From the NCBI RefSeq assembly GCF_003703475.1, contig NZ_RDQM01000009.1, forward strand, positions 95,669 through 159,668: a stretch of DNA of 64,000 bases. The letters run 5' to 3'. The position numbers and the translations under genes were made by a program. Shown in pieces: positions 1-9,391 of the stretch. Origin of the DNA: Allofranklinella schreckenbergeri (GTDB taxonomy: Bacteria; Pseudomonadota; Gammaproteobacteria; Burkholderiales; Burkholderiaceae_C). The notes below the pieces were generated by a model. The model searched no databases. It had not been told where the DNA came from and was given only the letters and a program-made list of their open reading frames with translations. Position 1 is the stretch's first letter, and each line of letters opens with the position of its first letter.

Positions 1-654
1 CAGGCCTTGACTGAGCGCTTTGCCCATGAGCCGGATTTTTTTGACAACGATCCCATCCTCATCGACCTCTCGGCCGTGCGCGAGGACAGCGCGGCGATCG
101 ACTTCCCCGGCCTGCTCAGCACGCTGCGCAGTCTGAAAACGACGCCCGTGGCCGTGCGCGGGGGCAATGCGGTGCAAACCGAGTTCGCCCGCGCGGCGGG
201 GCTGTCGGTGGCGCCCGAAGTATCCGCGCGCGTACCGTCGCAGGCCAGCGAGTCGCCCAGCGTGCAAATCCGCGAAGTGGTGCGCGAGGTGGAAGTCATC
301 CGCGAAGTGCCCGCTGCGCAGACGGTGCTGATCGACAAGCCCTTGCGCTCAGGCCAGCAGGTGTACGCGCGCGGCGCGGATTTGATCGTGATGACGGTGG
401 TCAACTTCGGCGCCGAAGTCATCGCCGATGGGCATGTGCATGTGTATGCCCCCTTGCGCGGGCGGGCGATTGCTGGCGCGCGCGGCAATGCCAACGCGCG
501 CATTTTTGCCCAGAACATGCAGGCGCAATTGGTCTCCATCGCGGGCATTTACCGTACGGCGGAAAACGAACTGCCTGCCGATGTCGCTGGCCGCCCGGCC
601 CAGGTGCGGCTGGAAGGCGAGCGCCTCATCATCGAGCCGATGGGTAATGGTTAG
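1..654 (+). CDS. minC: Septum site-determining protein MinC (5' end outside window)
   Basis: MinC is the FtsZ-polymerisation inhibitor of the Min system. MinD recruits it to the membrane so that division is blocked away from mid-cell. The frame is open from base 1, and a TTG at 7 is only an internal codon, so the N-terminus lies outside the window. What is visible is the end of the N-terminal FtsZ-binding domain (DNDPILIDLSAV), a charged linker with REV repeats near residue 95, and the complete C-terminal beta-helix domain (VNFGAEVIADGHVHVYAPLRGRA, given here only by its first part VNFGAEVIADG; then GNANARIFAQNMQAQLVSIA). The minD and minE genes follow, which confirms the assignment. The odd feature is the roughly 370-bp gap before minD, which holds an intergenic repeat. 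Confidence 0.95.
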   Translation, partial: QALTERFAHEPDFFDNDPILIDLSAVREDSAAIDFPGLLSTLRSLKTTPVAVRGGNAVQTEFARAAGLSVAPEVSARVPSQASESPSVQIREVVREVEVIREVPAAQTVLIDKPLRSGQQVYARGADLIVMTVVNFGAEVIADGHVHVYAPLRGRAIAGARGNANARIFAQNMQAQLVSIAGIYRTAENELPADVAGRPAQVRLEGERLIIEPMGNG

Positions 655-1024
655 CAAATTTTGTAAATCAAAATAAACATACAATGCTGCAAATATTGCC
701 AAAACATGGGTATTTTATTTCTCTTGAAGTGTAATATTGGTACTTTGGCAGTGCCGGGCAACGCTTGCGCGAAGGGCTGTTTGGGCTGGGCTTTGCCACA
801 TCGCCTTGCGCGCCGGACATGCGCAGGCGCGCAGGGCGCGCATGCATCGCTGCACCGGGCCACGACATTGAAGCGCTGCCTACAACCCGGCAAAATACGC
901 AGGCTTGAGGGGGGTGAAAGCGTCTCGTTGGCTCCCGAGGCTCGCGAGCCGCAGCGCACCAGCAGCCGCTGCGATGCTTGACCCGTTTTTTTAGCCCGTT
1001 TTTTTCTTCCACAGGATTGTTTGA
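655..1024. other. Gene-free spacer between minC and minD
   Basis: This spacer of about 370 bp lies inside an operon that is normally tightly packed. It holds one copy of the dispersed AT-rich repeat directly after the minC stop codon, then GC-rich sequence with no convincing reading frame. A pyrimidine- and A-rich leader with two runs of T (around 985-1005) precedes minD. No clear terminator or promoter was recognised. Confidence 0.6.
657..735 (-). repeat. Dispersed intergenic palindromic repeat, copy 1
   Basis: AT-rich element with outer arms GTAAATCAAAATAAAC and TTTTATTTCTCTTGAAG and the core TTGCCAAAACATGG, the reverse of TGTTTCGGCA with one change. It starts 2 bp after the minC stop and lies within the min operon. 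Confidence 0.8.
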
Positions 1025-1840
1025 ATGGCCAAGATTATTGTTGTGACCTCCGGCAAAGGCGGGGTCGGTAAAACCACCACCAGCGCCAGCATTTCCTCGG
1101 GCCTGGCGATGCGGGGCCATAAAACGGCGGTGATCGATTTTGACGTGGGGCTGCGCAATCTCGATCTGATCATGGGCGCCGAGCGGCGCGTGGTGTACGA
1201 CTTCATCAACGTGATCCAGGGCGAGGCCAATCTCAACCAGGCGCTGATCAAGGACAAGCAGCTCGAAAACCTCTACATCCTGGCCGCCTCGCAAACGCGC
1301 GACAAGGATGCGCTGACCGAAGAAGGGGTGGAAAAGGTTTTGAACGACCTGATCGCGATGGATTTCGAATACATCATCTGCGACTCGCCCGCGGGCATTG
1401 AAAGCGGCGCGCTGCTGGCGATGAAGTTTGCCGATGAGGCCATCGTGGTGACCAACCCCGAAGTCTCCTCCGTGCGCGACTCCGACCGCATCCTGGGCAT
1501 GCTGGCCTCCAAGACCAAGCGCGCCATCGAGGGCAAGGAGCCTGTGAAAGAGCATTTGCTCATCACGCGCTACAACCCCAATCGCGTGGAAGACGGGCAA
1601 ATGCTCTCGCTGCAAGACGTGCAGGAGATTTTGCGCATCGCGCTCATCGGCGTGATTCCCGAGTCGGAAACGGTGCTGCAAGCCTCCAACCAGGGCCTGC
1701 CCGCCGTGCACCTCAAAGGCTCGGATGTGGCCGAAGCCTATCTGGATGTGGTGGCGCGCTTTTTGGGCGAGGACAAGCCCATGCGCTTTACCGAGGCGGT
1801 CAAGCCCGGCTTGCTCAAGCGCCTGTTTGGCGGGAGGTAA
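1025..1840 (+). CDS. minD: Septum site-determining ATPase MinD
   Basis: MinD is a membrane-associated ParA/MinD-type ATPase that recruits MinC and is driven off the membrane by MinE. The 271-aa length matches the family. The deviant Walker A motif GKGGVGKTT sits at residues 10-18, and the Walker B-like segment is IICDSPAGIE near residue 120. The C-terminus ends in an amphipathic helix rich in Lys, Leu and Phe (PGLLKRLFGG), the membrane-targeting sequence. The ATG at 1025 is the family start (MAKIIVVTSGKGG). minE follows after 6 bp, so the two are probably co-translated. Confidence 0.98.
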   Translation: MAKIIVVTSGKGGVGKTTTSASISSGLAMRGHKTAVIDFDVGLRNLDLIMGAERRVVYDFINVIQGEANLNQALIKDKQLENLYILAASQTRDKDALTEEGVEKVLNDLIAMDFEYIICDSPAGIESGALLAMKFADEAIVVTNPEVSSVRDSDRILGMLASKTKRAIEGKEPVKEHLLITRYNPNRVEDGQMLSLQDVQEILRIALIGVIPESETVLQASNQGLPAVHLKGSDVAEAYLDVVARFLGEDKPMRFTEAVKPGLLKRLFGGR

Positions 1841-1846
1841 GCATTT

Positions 1847-2119
1847 ATGGCCCTCATCGACGTCCTGTTTGGCAAAAAGAACAAATCCGCCTCGGTTGCC
1901 AAGGAGCGCCTGAAAATCATCCTCGCGCACGAACGCAGCGACCGCACCACCAGCAAGCCGGACTTTCTGGCCGATTTGCAAAAGGATTTGCTGCAAGTGA
2001 TCTCCAAATACATCCGCATCGCGCCGCAAGACATCAAGGTCAACCTCGACAAGCAGGGCAACCTGGAGGTGCTGGAGGTGAAGATCGAAATGCCCGACGA
2101 GCCGCCCCACAAGGCTTGA
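1847..2119 (+). CDS. minE: Cell division topological specificity factor MinE
   Basis: MinE stimulates MinD ATPase activity and drives pole-to-pole oscillation, which places the division site. The 90-aa protein is full length. The N-terminal membrane-binding and anti-MinCD helix ([15 protein letters not shown]) spans about residues 16-30, and the C-terminal topological specificity domain ([19 protein letters not shown]) follows. It begins 6 bp after minD with a GGAGG-type ribosome binding site inside the minD 3' end. A strong intrinsic terminator lies 65 bp downstream. Confidence 0.97.
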   Translation: MALIDVLFGKKNKSASVAKERLKIILAHERSDRTTSKPDFLADLQKDLLQVISKYIRIAPQDIKVNLDKQGNLEVLEVKIEMPDEPPHKA

Positions 2120-2183
2120 GGCTCGCCCATCTGCCCCTCTATTCATCCATCCACCTGCCGGAAGGCCAGCCACAAAAGCAAAA

Positions 2184-2215
2184 ACAAAGCCGCTTTGAAA
2201 GCGGCTTTGTTTTTT
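2184..2215 (+). terminator. Intrinsic terminator of the min operon
   Basis: An 11-bp stem (ACAAAGCCGCT / AGCGGCTTTGT) with a 5-nt loop is followed by a run of six T. It sits 65 bp after the minE stop and is immediately followed by a dispersed repeat copy. Confidence 0.9.
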
Positions 2216-2297
2216 AAATCAAAGTAAAAATGAAAAACCTGTTTCGGCTTGATGGGCGTGAAGAACACACAGGTTTATTTTCCCTTGATTTGTAAAA
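2211..2297 (+). repeat. Dispersed intergenic palindromic repeat, copy 2
   Basis: Left arm TTTAAATCAAAGTAAAAA, core CCTGTTTCGGCTTGATGG, right arm TTTTCCCTTGATTTGTAAAA. It lies between the converging minE and acyl-CoA ligase genes and abuts the min terminator. Confidence 0.85.
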
Positions 2298-2318
2298 ATT
2301 GCCTATGGGCGCACGACC

Positions 2319-3965
2319 TCACACATCAATGGCCTGCGCCGATCCCACCTCTTTGCGCAGCGCGAACTTCTGGATTTTGCCGGTGCTGGTCTTGGGCAGC
2401 GTGCCAAAAACCACGGCGCGCGGCACCTTGAAGCCCGCCAAGTGCTTTTTGCAGTGGGCGATGATGTCTTCCACCGTGGTGTCGGCGCCTTCCTTGAGTT
2501 CGATGAAGGCGCAGGGCGTTTCGCCCCATTTCGGGTCGGGCTTGGCGACCACGGCGGCGGCCAGCACGGCTGGGTGGCGGTAGAGCGCGTCCTCGACCTC
2601 GATGGAGGAGATGTTCTCGCCGCCGGAGATGATGATGTCCTTGCTGCGATCTTTGATCTTGATGTAGCCGTCCGGGTATTGCACGGCCAGATCGCCCGAG
2701 TGAAACCACCCGCCGGCAAAGGCCTTTTGCGTGGCCTGCGGGTTTTTCAGATAGCCCTTCATGGCGATGTTGCCGCGGAACATGATCTCGCCCATGGTCT
2801 CGCCGTCCCAGGGCACGGGCTGCATGGTGTCGGGGTCGAGCACGCAGGCGTCTTGCTCCAGGTGGTAGCGCACGCCCTGGCGCGCGTTGAGCTGGGCGCG
2901 CTCGCCGATGTCCAGGGTTTGCCAGTCCTCGTGTTTGGCGCACACGGTGGCCGGGCCATAGACCTCGGTCAGGCCATAGACGTGGGTGAGATCAAAGCCC
3001 ATTTCCTCCATGCCTTCGATCATCGAGGCCGGTGGCGCGGCGCCCGCAACCATGGCCTTGACGCCGCTGGGCAGGCCCGCCTTCATCGAAGCCGGGGCGT
3101 TGACCAGCATGCCGTGCACGATGGGCGCGCCGCAGTAGTGCGTCACGCCGTGCTCGCGCATGGCGTCGAAGATGGCGGCCGGATCGACGCGGCGCAGGCA
3201 CACGTTCACGCCCGCGCGCGCGGCCAGCACCCAGGGGAAGCACCAGCCGTTGCAGTGGAACATGGGCAACGTCCAGAGGTAAATGGGGTGCTTGGGCATG
3301 TCCCACTCCAGCACGACGGAGATGGCGTTGAGCGCCGCGCCACGGTGGTGGTAGACCACGCCCTTGGGGTCGCCCGTGGTGCCGCTGGTGTAGTTCAGGG
3401 CGATGGCGTCCCATTCGTCCTCGGGGCGCTGCCAGTCGAATTCGGGGTCGCCTCCGGCAAGGAAGGCTTCATAGTCGATCGCGCCTTCGAGCTGCACGGG
3501 CGCGGGACCGTAGAGCGGGTCTTCCACGGTGATGATAGTGGTGAGGTGGTTGCTCTTGCGCAGCGGCAGGGCCTTTTCGATCAGCCGGGCGAACTCGGGG
3601 TCAACGATCAGCGCCTTGGCCTCGCCGTGGTCGAGCATGAAGGCGATGGTTTCAGGGTCCAGCCGGGTGTTGAGCGTGTTGAGCACCGCGCCTGCCATGG
3701 GCACGCCAAAGTGCGCTTCCACCATTGCGGGGATATTGGGCAGGATGACGGCGACGGTGTCGTTTTTGCCAATGCCCGCTTGCTGCAAAGCGCTGGCGAA
3801 CTGGCGGCAGCGCGTGTAGGTTTCGCGCCAGTTGCGGCGGATCTCGCCATGCACCACGGCCAGGCGGCCGGGATAAACCTCGGCGCTGCGGCGGATGAAG
3901 TCCAGGGGCGTGATGGCGGTGAAATTGGCAGGGTTGCGATCCAGATCAAGGTTGTAAGCACTCAT
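2319..3965 (-). CDS. AMP-forming acyl-CoA synthetase
   Basis: A member of the ANL superfamily that activates a carboxylic acid with ATP and CoA through an acyl-adenylate. The 548-aa length is usual. The P-loop-like A3 motif YTSGTTGDPKG is at residues 192-202. The adenylate-binding YGLTEVYGPA motif and the GGWFHSGDLAVQYPDGY region follow. The C-terminal catalytic lysine is in TSTGKIQKFALR (about K530). Family resemblance is to the medium-chain and methylmercaptopropionate (DmdB-like) ligases common in Burkholderiales, but the substrate cannot be read from sequence. It stands alone, divergent from tkt, and converges on minE. Confidence 0.9.
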   Translation of the reverse strand: MSAYNLDLDRNPANFTAITPLDFIRRSAEVYPGRLAVVHGEIRRNWRETYTRCRQFASALQQAGIGKNDTVAVILPNIPAMVEAHFGVPMAGAVLNTLNTRLDPETIAFMLDHGEAKALIVDPEFARLIEKALPLRKSNHLTTIITVEDPLYGPAPVQLEGAIDYEAFLAGGDPEFDWQRPEDEWDAIALNYTSGTTGDPKGVVYHHRGAALNAISVVLEWDMPKHPIYLWTLPMFHCNGWCFPWVLAARAGVNVCLRRVDPAAIFDAMREHGVTHYCGAPIVHGMLVNAPASMKAGLPSGVKAMVAGAAPPASMIEGMEEMGFDLTHVYGLTEVYGPATVCAKHEDWQTLDIGERAQLNARQGVRYHLEQDACVLDPDTMQPVPWDGETMGEIMFRGNIAMKGYLKNPQATQKAFAGGWFHSGDLAVQYPDGYIKIKDRSKDIIISGGENISSIEVEDALYRHPAVLAAAVVAKPDPKWGETPCAFIELKEGADTTVEDIIAHCKKHLAGFKVPRAVVFGTLPKTSTGKIQKFALRKEVGSAQAIDV

Positions 3966-4133
3966 GTGGGGGTCTCCAGAAATTCATGCGCGGCGGATGT
4001 TACCTGCGCTTGCATGCCTGGGCGTCGGTGAAAACGCGCAAGCGCCTTTCAGGCGCGTATGCCAGATCGCAAGACCGGGCATGTAAGGCGAAGGCGGCCC
4101 CGGCACGGGGGCAAGGGCGTTCGCCACACGCTC

Positions 4134-4139
4134 TACAAT
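4134..4139 (+). promoter_or_regulatory. Probable -10 box upstream of tkt
   Basis: TACAAT in the context CTCTACAATGCGCCGC lies 88 bp before the tkt start. The same TACAATG-plus-GC-rich context recurs before the SET gene and gspE. No good -35 hexamer was seen. Confidence 0.35.
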
Positions 4140-4226
4140 GCGCCGCCGCTGGCTGCCCCGTCTTTTTTCCCTCTGGCACGGGGTGTCGCAGCCCCGCTTT
4201 TCATTTCAAATTCTGGAGTTTTCCCC

Positions 4227-6266
4227 ATGCCCAACACCCCCTCAATGGCCAATGCGATTCGCGCATTGGCGATGGATGCCGTCCAACAAGCCAACTCGGG
4301 CCACCCTGGCGCGCCCATGGGCATGGCGGAAATGGCGGTGGCGCTGTGGGCGCGCCACCTGCGCCACAACCCGGCGCATCCGCAATGGGCGAACCGGGAT
4401 CGCTTCATCCTCTCCAACGGCCATGCCTCCATGCTGATGTATGCGTTGCTGCATTTGACGGGCTATGACTTGCCGATGCAGGAGCTGAAAAACTTCCGCC
4501 AATTGCACAGCAAAACCGCTGGCCATCCGGAGGTGGACCTCACCCCCGGCGTGGAAACCACCACCGGCCCGCTGGGCCAGGGCATTACCAATGCCGTGGG
4601 CTTTGCTTTGGCCGAAAAGCTGCTGGCGGCCGAATTCAACCGCCCCGGCCACACCATCGTCGATCACCACACCTATGTTTTCCTGGGCGATGGCTGCCTG
4701 ATGGAAGGCATCAGCCACGAGGCCTGCTCGCTGGCCGGCGCGTGGAAGCTGGACAAGCTCATTGCCCTGTATGACGACAACGGCATCAGCATCGACGGCC
4801 AGATCGCCCCCTGGTTTGCCGACAACACGGCCGAGCGCTTCCGCGCCTACCAGTGGAATGTCATCGGCCCGGTGGACGGGCACGACGTGCAGGCGCTGGA
4901 CGCCGCCATCGCCCAGGCCAAGCAAAGCCAGGGCAAGCCCACGCTGATTATTTGCAAGACCTCCATCGGCAAAGGCAGCCCCAACCGTCAGGACACCGCC
5001 AAAGCTCACGGCGAGCCGCTGGGCGCCGAGGAAATCGCCCTGGTGCGCCAGCAACTGGGCTGGGAGCATGGCCCGTTCGAGATTCCGCAAAGCGTTTACG
5101 CCGATTGGGACGCCAAGGCCAAAGGCCAGGCCGCCGAAGCCGCTTGGCAAAAAACCTTCGATGCCTACGCCCAAGCCCACCCCGAGCTGGCCGCCGAATT
5201 CCAGCGCCGCATGGCCGGGGAATTGCCCGCCAGCATCCATCAAACCATCGTCGATACCGTGGTCGATGCCCAGAGCAAGGGCGAGAAAGTCGCCACGCGC
5301 AAGGCCAGCCAAATCGCCCTGGAAGCCTTCACCAAGGCCCTGCCCGAGCTGCTGGGCGGCTCGGCCGATCTGACCGGCTCCAACCTCACCAACACCAGCT
5401 CCACCCCTGCGCTGCGCATGGACGCGCAAGGCCAGGTCGTCAAAACCGCTGAAGGCCAGATCGGCCGCCACATCAACTACGGCGTGCGCGAGTTCGGCAT
5501 GGCCGCCATCATGAACGGCATTGCCCTGCACGGCGGCTACATCCCCTACGGCGGCACCTTCCTGACCTTCAGCGACTACAGCCGCAACGCCATCCGCATG
5601 GCCGCGCTGATGAAGCGCCGCGTGGTGCACGTCTTCACGCACGATTCCATCGGCCTGGGCGAGGACGGCCCCACCCACCAATCCATCGAACACGCCGCCA
5701 GCCTGCGCCTGATTCCCAATCTGGACGTCTGGCGCCCCGCCGACACGGCGGAAACCGCCATCGCCTGGGCCGAAGCGCTGCTGCAAAAAGACCGCCCCAG
5801 CGCCTTGCTGCTCTCGCGCCAGGCCGTGCCCTATGCGCCGAAAAAAGATGTCTCCAACATCAAGCGCGGCGGCTACATCCTCAGCGAACCCAAAGACGTG
5901 GGGCTGGATCAGCCCGCGCAGGCCGTCATCCTGGCCACAGGCAGTGAAGTCTGCCTGGCGCTGGAGGCGCAAAAACGCCTGGCCGAACGCAAAGTGCCCG
6001 TGCGCGTGGTGTCCATGCCCAGCACCACCGCGTTCGACCGCCAGGACACCAAATACAAAAACTCCGTCTTGCCCGCTGGCCTGCCGCGTATTGCCGTGGA
6101 AATGGGTGTGAGCGATTTCTGGTGGAAATACGGCTGCGCCGCCGTCGTCGGCATCGATCGCTACGGTGAATCCGCGCCAGCGGCGGACTTGTTCGAGTTC
6201 TTCGGCTTCACGCCCGACAACGTCGTCAAAACCGTGCAGGCCGCGCTCAAGCGCGCCCATGCGTGA
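4227..6266 (+). CDS. tkt: Transketolase
   Basis: A thiamine diphosphate enzyme that moves two-carbon ketol units in the pentose phosphate pathway and, in autotrophs, the Calvin cycle. The ATG at 4227 is chosen because it gives the family N-terminus ([20 protein letters not shown]) and has CTGGAG 9 bp upstream. That gives 679 aa. The ThDP motif [13 protein letters not shown] lies near residue 155, the substrate-binding HGSP-like and [10 protein letters not shown] segments follow, and the pyrimidine domain has [17 protein letters not shown]. Transcription would end at the perfect hairpin at 7162-7197, but an IS element now separates the gene from it. Confidence 0.97.
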   Translation: MPNTPSMANAIRALAMDAVQQANSGHPGAPMGMAEMAVALWARHLRHNPAHPQWANRDRFILSNGHASMLMYALLHLTGYDLPMQELKNFRQLHSKTAGHPEVDLTPGVETTTGPLGQGITNAVGFALAEKLLAAEFNRPGHTIVDHHTYVFLGDGCLMEGISHEACSLAGAWKLDKLIALYDDNGISIDGQIAPWFADNTAERFRAYQWNVIGPVDGHDVQALDAAIAQAKQSQGKPTLIICKTSIGKGSPNRQDTAKAHGEPLGAEEIALVRQQLGWEHGPFEIPQSVYADWDAKAKGQAAEAAWQKTFDAYAQAHPELAAEFQRRMAGELPASIHQTIVDTVVDAQSKGEKVATRKASQIALEAFTKALPELLGGSADLTGSNLTNTSSTPALRMDAQGQVVKTAEGQIGRHINYGVREFGMAAIMNGIALHGGYIPYGGTFLTFSDYSRNAIRMAALMKRRVVHVFTHDSIGLGEDGPTHQSIEHAASLRLIPNLDVWRPADTAETAIAWAEALLQKDRPSALLLSRQAVPYAPKKDVSNIKRGGYILSEPKDVGLDQPAQAVILATGSEVCLALEAQKRLAERKVPVRVVSMPSTTAFDRQDTKYKNSVLPAGLPRIAVEMGVSDFWWKYGCAAVVGIDRYGESAPAADLFEFFGFTPDNVVKTVQAALKRAHA

Positions 6267-6309
6267 TTCGGCGGGCCTTGGCTTGGGCAACTGAGTCCTG
6301 AGAACCTGT

Positions 6310-6786
6310 TCAAAATCTTTTGAGGATGAGCGCCAGGAAAGCCAAGTGGATGAACTGCAAGCTGGTATTGAGCAGGCGCTCGCAGTTCTTCCACAACCGT
6401 CTGTTCTTGTCCAGCCAGGCAAAGCTGCGCTCCACAACCCAGCGCTTGGGCATCACCTTGAAGGTGTGCAACTGACTGCGCTTGGCGATCTGCACGTTGA
6501 CGTGCCCGCCCAAAATGGCTTGCACGCCCTGCGCAAAAGGTTTGCCCACATAGCCGCTGTCACACAGCAGGCCTTGCACGCGCTTGCATGCAGGTTGGCA
6601 GCGCTGGAGTGCCTGTAGTGCGCCTTGGCGGTCTGTGATGTTTGCAGTCGTCACAGCAATGGCGTGGGGCAGACCTTGGGTATCGACGGCGATGTGACGT
6701 TTGATGCCTGAAACCTTCTTGCCTGCGTCATAGCCTTTGTGGCCAGCGGTGTCACTGCCCTTGACGCTTTGTGCGTCCACGATCAA
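6310..6786 (-). CDS. IS5-family transposase, catalytic part (orfB)
   Basis: This carries the DDE nuclease core: D in [11 protein letters not shown] in [11 protein letters not shown], and E in [19 protein letters not shown]. The start given is a TTG, but the frame is open back to about 6843 and is probably entered by ribosomal frameshifting from the upstream frame. The likely slip site is a run of seven A on the coding strand (6839-6845). Reading through gives the sequence [18 protein letters not shown] before LIVDAQ, as expected for this family. Confidence 0.85.
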   Translation of the reverse strand: MIVDAQSVKGSDTAGHKGYDAGKKVSGIKRHIAVDTQGLPHAIAVTTANITDRQGALQALQRCQPACKRVQGLLCDSGYVGKPFAQGVQAILGGHVNVQIAKRSQLHTFKVMPKRWVVERSFAWLDKNRRLWKNCERLLNTSLQFIHLAFLALILKRF

Positions 6787-7105
6787 GAAGGCGCTGCATG
6801 CGTTGCGCGCCTGTTTCTCGCGGGCCGCGCCAACTTGATTTTTTTAAAGCCTGCTGCAGCAAGCTGGCGCCTTGTTCATTGGGCTGGCTCCAGATCTGGA
6901 AGTAGGCGTGTACGGTGCGCCATTTTGGAAAGTCACTCGGCAGAGCTCTCCATTGGCAACCTGTGCGCAGCAGGTACAGCACGGCGCAGAACACCTCATA
7001 CAGATCCACCGTGCGCGGGCGGGTGCTTTTGCGCGCGCTCTCCAGCAAAGGGCGCACATGCTCAAATTGCTCTGGGCTGATGTCGCTTGGGTATTTCGCT
7101 CTCAT
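6752..7105 (-). CDS. IS5-family transposase, N-terminal part (orfA)
   Basis: This holds the N-terminal DUF4096-type DNA-binding region of IS5-family transposases ([39 protein letters not shown]). It begins at an ATG 44 bp inside the right end and overlaps the catalytic frame by 35 bp. After the A7 run its own frame reads a short unrelated tail and stops, which fits a frameshift-produced full transposase. Confidence 0.85.
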   Translation of the reverse strand: MRAKYPSDISPEQFEHVRPLLESARKSTRPRTVDLYEVFCAVLYLLRTGCQWRALPSDFPKWRTVHAYFQIWSQPNEQGASLLQQALKKSSWRGPRETGAQRMQRLLDRGRTKRQGQ

Positions 7106-7161
7106 GCAAAGAGCATAAACAAATTGGCAAAAAGATTTTGAACAGGTTCTGAGTCACCCGT

Positions 7162-7197
7162 CCATGAAAAAAGGGCCAATCGGCCCTTTTTTCATGG
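7162..7197. terminator. Bidirectional intrinsic terminator between tkt and htpX
   Basis: A perfect 16-bp stem (CCATGAAAAAAGGGCC and its complement) with the loop AATC. The A6 and T6 runs make it work in both directions. It serves htpX on the minus strand and, before the IS insertion, tkt on the plus strand. Confidence 0.9.
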
Positions 7198-7211
7198 GAG
7201 TGGCGCAGACT

Positions 7212-8087
7212 TCAAACCGAGAGCTTTTGCAGCGCCGCGATGCGCGTTTCCAGCGGCGGGTGGGAGCTGAACAGCATGCCCACAGAGCCAAAAATGCCCA
7301 TGGAAGCCATGCCCTGGGGCAGGTCTGGCACGCTGGCGCCGCCCAGGCGCGCCAGGGCTTTTTGCATCGACAGGCTTTGGCCCATCATCTGCGCCGCACC
7401 CGCATCGGCGCGGAACTCGCGCTGGCGGCTGAACCAGGCCACGATGATGGCGGCCAGCACGCCCAGCAGCGCGTCCATGATGAAGACGGTGACGTAATAG
7501 CCCACGCCCATGCCTGTTTGGTGGCTCGATTGCTGCTCGTTCTGGCTGGCGCCGCGCAAAAAGCCATCGACGATCATGCCCACCACGCGCGAGATGTAGA
7601 TGACAAAGGTGTTCATCACGCCCTGGATCAGCGTCATGGTCACCATGTCGCCGTTGGCGACGTGGGCCACTTCGTGGCCGATGACAGCTTCCACCTCCTC
7701 ATGCGTCATGCTTTGCAGCAAGCCGGTGGAGACGGCCACCAGCGCGGCGTTTTTGCGCGCCCCGGTGGCAAAGGCGTTGGGCGGGCCGTCGTAAATGCCT
7801 ACGTCGGGCATCTGGATGCCGGCCTTGTCGGCAAAGCCGCGCACGGTTTCGACGATCCAGGCCTCATCGCGGTTGCTCGGCTCGTTGATCAGGCGCACGC
7901 CCATGCTGCGCATGGCGATGGTTTTGGAGAGCAGCAAAGAGATGGTGGAGCCGCCAAAGCCCATGATGAGGGCCATGACCAGCAGGCCCGCCTGGCTATT
8001 GCGGTCCAGCCCCAGCAGGCTGGTGACCAGGCCGAGCACCAACAGCACGGCAAAGTTGGTGGCAACGAACAAGAGGATGCGCTGCAT
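7212..8087 (-). CDS. htpX: Membrane zinc metalloprotease HtpX
   Basis: An inner-membrane M48 peptidase that degrades misfolded membrane proteins with FtsH. The ATG at 8087 ([16 protein letters not shown]) has GGGAGGTCC just upstream and gives the usual 291 aa. Two N-terminal membrane segments (residues 4-23 and about 32-53) precede the zinc site HEVAH in [16 protein letters not shown]. Two further hydrophobic segments follow, and the third zinc ligand is the Glu in [13 protein letters not shown]. It is a single gene ending at a strong terminator. Confidence 0.96.
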   Translation of the reverse strand: MQRILLFVATNFAVLLVLGLVTSLLGLDRNSQAGLLVMALIMGFGGSTISLLLSKTIAMRSMGVRLINEPSNRDEAWIVETVRGFADKAGIQMPDVGIYDGPPNAFATGARKNAALVAVSTGLLQSMTHEEVEAVIGHEVAHVANGDMVTMTLIQGVMNTFVIYISRVVGMIVDGFLRGASQNEQQSSHQTGMGVGYYVTVFIMDALLGVLAAIIVAWFSRQREFRADAGAAQMMGQSLSMQKALARLGGASVPDLPQGMASMGIFGSVGMLFSSHPPLETRIAALQKLSV

Positions 8088-8274
8088 CGTGGGAGGTCCT
8101 TTTTGAGTAATGGTGAGACAAAAGCGGTGTGGCGCGCGCGGGCGCAGGCCCTGGCGCTGCCGTGATGATGACATGTGATGCCGCCGTTGCCGCTTTCAAG
8201 CCTGCATCGGCCAGGGGTTTTGGCGCGTGCGGCGCGGCAGCGGTTGTTGCACCTTTGCGCTGTTATTTGCGCTG

Positions 8275-8868
8275 TTATTTGCGCTGCAGCCGCATGGTGT
8301 CGCCCGCGATGGTGATGTGAAAGTGCCGCAGCACGTTCTGGCCCAGCAGGGCGTGGCTGGTTTGGCCCCGCTGCCCTTTCTGCCTCTGCTGGCCGCTGCT
8401 GCCCATCTCCAGGCCGATGCCCACTTCGATATCCCGCAGCACAAAGCCGCCCGGCGCGCCCAGGCTGATGGCGTCGGCGCGCTGTACCCGGCCCTGGCGC
8501 GTGCCGCCTGCGGTGGCAAAAGTGCGCGGCGCGCCGCCCTCCAGCCCAGCGGCGCGGGCGGTGGCTTCGCTGATGGCTACCAGGCTGGCGCCGGTGTCGA
8601 TCATGAAGATCACAGGCGTGCGGTTGATGGCGCCCTCGACGTAAAAATGCCCGTCGCGCTGGCGCGGCAATTGCAGCTCGCCCGCCTCGGCGATAAAGAC
8701 GCTGGGCCTGGCGAACATGTTTTGCATGAACAGGTACAGCACGCCGATGACGGCCATCCAGGCCAGCCAGATGGCCCAGGCGCGCACGGGGCGGCGTCCA
8801 GGCGGCATGGGGGCGGCTGGTGCGGCCGATTCGGGCGGCCTGCCAGGGGGGCGTGCAAGGCGCGGCAT
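8275..8868 (-). CDS. Membrane-anchored retropepsin-like aspartic protease (clan AA)
   Basis: The 197-aa protein has an N-terminal Pro/Arg-rich segment and one membrane helix (AWAIWLAWMAVIGVLYLFMQ). Next comes a single retropepsin-like domain with the catalytic motif FMIDTGASLVAIS and a C-terminal LLGQNVLRHFHITIAGDTM. This matches the TIGR02281 clan AA family found in proteobacteria, whose substrates are unknown. The ATG at 8868 is preferred over a TTG at 8880, which lies in a repeat element. The last four codons, including the stop, lie in a 12-bp direct repeat (8263-8286). Confidence 0.85.
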   Translation of the reverse strand: MPRLARPPGRPPESAAPAAPMPPGRRPVRAWAIWLAWMAVIGVLYLFMQNMFARPSVFIAEAGELQLPRQRDGHFYVEGAINRTPVIFMIDTGASLVAISEATARAAGLEGGAPRTFATAGGTRQGRVQRADAISLGAPGGFVLRDIEVGIGLEMGSSGQQRQKGQRGQTSHALLGQNVLRHFHITIAGDTMRLQRK

Positions 8869-8947
8869 TTTACCAATCAATGGAAAAGCGACTTGTTTGT
8901 CATCAAGCCAAAACAGGGTATTTTATTTTCTTTTTGATCAATAATTT
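8868..8947 (-). repeat. Dispersed intergenic palindromic repeat, copy 3
   Basis: Arms TTACCAATCAATGGAAAA and TTTTATTTTCTTTTTGATCA, core AGCCAAAACAGGG in reverse orientation. It fills the gap between the mutT stop codon and the start of the protease gene. Confidence 0.85.
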
Positions 8948-9373
8948 TCAGGTGTTTTCAGCCGCTTGGCGGGCCAGCGCGTCCAGCACGGGCCAGGCGC
9001 CGGGCAGGATGGGGCTGACGCTGGGCGGCAGGCTTTGCCAGGCGATTTGCTGGCCTTCGCGCATCTCAAACTGGCCGCTCCAGTCGCGCACCTTGCACCA
9101 GTGCAGGCGCACCTGGGCATGTTCGTAATCGTGCTCGGTGGTGCGCCAGAGTTCGGCCGCGCCGATGGTGATGCCCAGCTCCTCCTGGAATTCGCGGCGC
9201 AGGGCTTGTTCGACGGTTTCGCCCGCTTCGATCTTGCCGCCGGGAAATTCCCAATAACCGGCGTAGGGCTTGCCCGCCGGGCGGGTGCCCAGCAGGAATT
9301 GTTCGCGCCCATCGTCCGGGCTGGGGCGCAGCAGGATGCCGACGGCAACTTCGGTGCGGGGGGCTTGGCTCAT
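8948..9373 (-). CDS. mutT: Nudix hydrolase, probable 8-oxo-dGTP diphosphatase MutT
   Basis: MutT sanitises the nucleotide pool by hydrolysing 8-oxo-dGTP to the monophosphate. The 141-aa protein has a perfect Nudix box at residues 46-68 (G-x5-E-x7-RE-x2-EE-x-G). The preceding WEFPGGK is typical of MutT, as is the aromatic nucleotide-binding region [13 protein letters not shown]. It starts at ATG 9373. Its stop codon directly abuts repeat copy 3, and repeat copy 4 lies just upstream, so the gene is bracketed by two copies. Confidence 0.9.
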   Translation of the reverse strand: MSQAPRTEVAVGILLRPSPDDGREQFLLGTRPAGKPYAGYWEFPGGKIEAGETVEQALRREFQEELGITIGAAELWRTTEHDYEHAQVRLHWCKVRDWSGQFEMREGQQIAWQSLPPSVSPILPGAWPVLDALARQAAENT

Positions 9374-9391
9374 GGCTGGGGTTTTACGGGT

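Larger units (their letters stand above)
6302..7149 (-). mobile_element. IS5-family insertion sequence (complete, 848 bp)
   Basis: The element has perfect terminal inverted repeats of 20 bp (GAACCTGTTCAAAATC... at 6302-6321 and its complement at 7130-7149). It is flanked by the direct repeat TGA (6299-6301 and 7150-7152), consistent with a TNA target duplication as in the IS1031 group. It encodes a transposase split over two overlapping minus-strand frames with all three DDE residues present. It inserted between tkt and its terminator. Both ends and both frames look intact. Confidence 0.92.

Noticed and set aside
4242..6437. A 731-codon open frame antisense to tkt
   Set aside because: It is a GC-bias shadow. 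The plus strand encodes a full transketolase with all its motifs.
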